This document shows positions 63,349 through 64,000 of a stretch of DNA of 64,000 nucleotides, piece after piece. Made by a program: the position numbers and the translations under genes. Source of the stretch: JBGAHD01 sp044226395 (lineage in GTDB: Bacteria > Pseudomonadota > Gammaproteobacteria > Xanthomonadales > Ahniellaceae); contig JBGAHD010000003.1 in the NCBI GenBank assembly GCA_044226395.1, forward strand, positions 992,001-1,056,000, given 5' to 3'. Position 1 is the stretch's first letter. Every line of letters begins with the position of its first letter. The notes under the pieces were generated by a model. The model searched no databases and was not told the DNA's origin. It was given only the letters and a program-made list of their open reading frames with translations.

Positions 63349-63540
63349 CGAAAAGAAAAAGAAAAAAGCAAAAGCAAAAGCAAGAGCAAAGGGAAAAAGC
63401 AAAAGCGAAAGCAAAGAGAAAGAGCAAAAGCAAAAGCAAAAGCGAAAAGAAAGGGCAGAACGAAAAGCAGTAGCGCAAGCGAAAGAGCAGAAGAAGAAAG
63501 CGAAGCGTGGAAGAAGAAAGCGAGAAGCGAAAAGAGGCGT
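63349..63540 (+). repeat. imperfect polypurine tract, (AAAAGC)-like repeats
   Basis: About 190 bases of almost pure A and G with scattered C, built from short units such as AAAAGC, AAAAGA, AGAGCA and GAAAGC. The plus strand is strongly purine-biased. Open frames through it encode only Lys/Ser/Arg low-complexity sequence and are not considered genes. Likely a slippage-expanded microsatellite-like region. Confidence 0.75.
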
Positions 63541-63685
63541 GTCAGCGCAATGACGATTTCAGTTGGCGCCGCGCCGCGCCGCGCGGCGATTGGTGCGCTT
63601 AGCGTGTGATGGGCTCATCGGTGCGATGAGCGAGAGCCGCGCGAAGTGTTCGAGGCGATTCGAATTCGCGACAGCGACGTTCGGT

Positions 63686-64000
63686 TCAACCAAATTCGAC
63701 GCGCACGGGTTCCGACACTAGCTTCTTGATCAGCCAGCCAGACAGCAGGAACACCGCGAGGTACTTCAGCACCGCCAGGAACATACCGACGGTGTTCATG
63801 GCGTTGAGGAAGCCGCGCATGTTCTCGGGGACTTCTTGCGGGAGTTCGGTGGGGGCGGTGATGGTGGTGTGGATGTCGAGGCCGAGCAGGGCGATGCCGG
63901 CGACGAAGGTCAGGGCCAGTACGAGGATGGTGGCGATGCGGCCCCAGTCTTTGCGCTTGAGCAGGCCGATGCTGGCGGTCAGGGTGATCAGGCAGAAGAC
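63686..64000 (-). CDS. membrane protein, C-terminal part (5' end outside window)
   Basis: On the minus strand the frame is open from the window edge to a TGA at 63686-63688 (104 visible residues; no start codon inside the window). Translation shows hydrophobic segments FCLITLTASIGLL, IATILVLALTFVAGIALLGL and GMFLAVLKYLAVFLLSGWLI, separated by LKRKDWGR and by a polar loop with TELPQEVPENMRGF. It ends LVSEPVRVEFG. It is a multi-pass membrane protein of unknown family. Confidence 0.7.
   Translation of the reverse strand, partial: VFCLITLTASIGLLKRKDWGRIATILVLALTFVAGIALLGLDIHTTITAPTELPQEVPENMRGFLNAMNTVGMFLAVLKYLAVFLLSGWLIKKLVSEPVRVEFG

Noticed and set aside
63277..63609. Two overlapping plus-strand ORFs over the polypurine tract
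   Set aside because: They encode only Lys/Ser/Arg low-complexity sequence and run through the palindromic element; no ribosome site or family.
1..64000. CRISPR arrays, insertion sequences or rRNA genes
   Set aside because: I saw no regularly spaced identical repeats with unique spacers, no transposase motifs with terminal inverted repeats, and no conserved rRNA segments.

Overview
The window looks like a chromosome segment from a GC-rich gammaproteobacterium of the order Lysobacterales (Xanthomonadales), probably near Rhodanobacteraceae or Dokdonella. Reasons: high GC with strong G/C third-position bias; the housekeeping order yggX-mutY-asmA-like-ftsY // rsmD-coaD-lipoprotein-yfhL-ggt; a split proton-translocating transhydrogenase (pntAA-pntAB-pntB); a TfpZ-type pilin accessory protein; and secreted proteins ending in a short F-x-x-GFE tag. 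The lineage is inferred from gene content and order; no rRNA gene is present.

Layout. 1-10.1 kb: the 3' end of a large secreted alpha/beta hydrolase, a small P-loop kinase, two tandem paralogous secreted beta-helix proteins, and an ECF sigma factor / Ser-Thr kinase-TPR pair. 10.1-16.5 kb: a visibly AT-richer block (27 G/C in the 60 bases from 12241, against 40 in the 60 bases from 39601). It carries a complete four-gene qatABCD anti-phage defence operon and abuts an intact tRNA-Phe. A decayed tRNA-like sequence lies at its left edge, so this looks like a tRNA-targeted defence island without a visible integrase. 16.7-23 kb: DUF6491 protein, sirtuin, a BlaI repressor with an M56 metallopeptidase receptor that has an unusual repeat-bearing C-terminus, then yggX and mutY. 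23-29 kb: the core housekeeping block. 29-38 kb: assorted enzymes and membrane proteins. 38-41 kb: transhydrogenase. 41-46 kb: orphan histidine kinase, secreted glycoside-hydrolase-like protein, glycosyltransferase, small c-type cytochrome-like protein.

46.3-53.3 kb is a pyroglutamate (5-oxoproline) module. It contains 5-oxoprolinase subunits pxpB, pxpC and pxpA, a two-subunit DUF969/DUF979 membrane system thought to transport 5-oxoproline, and pyroglutamyl-peptidase. The module is interrupted by two opposite-strand genes. Together these could free pyroglutamate from peptides, move it across the membrane and hydrolyse it to glutamate. 53.3-56.8 kb: a membrane protein, a PNPOx-like flavoprotein divergent from a MocR/PdxR-type regulator, and SufT. 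56.8-60.6 kb: a degenerate REC-REC-GGDEF-EAL protein divergent from an FHA tail-anchored protein. 61-64 kb: a secreted subtilase with a P domain, a heavily structured non-coding stretch (perfect palindrome, terminator, a large branched inverted repeat, a polypurine tract), and the 3' end of a membrane protein.

I see no CRISPR array, rRNA, insertion sequence or replication origin. The best candidate for an exciting system is qatABCD, which is already described. The least explained items are the structured region at 63.1-63.5 kb, the repeat-bearing M56 receptor, the secreted-protein GFE tag, and the hairpins that contain stop codons.
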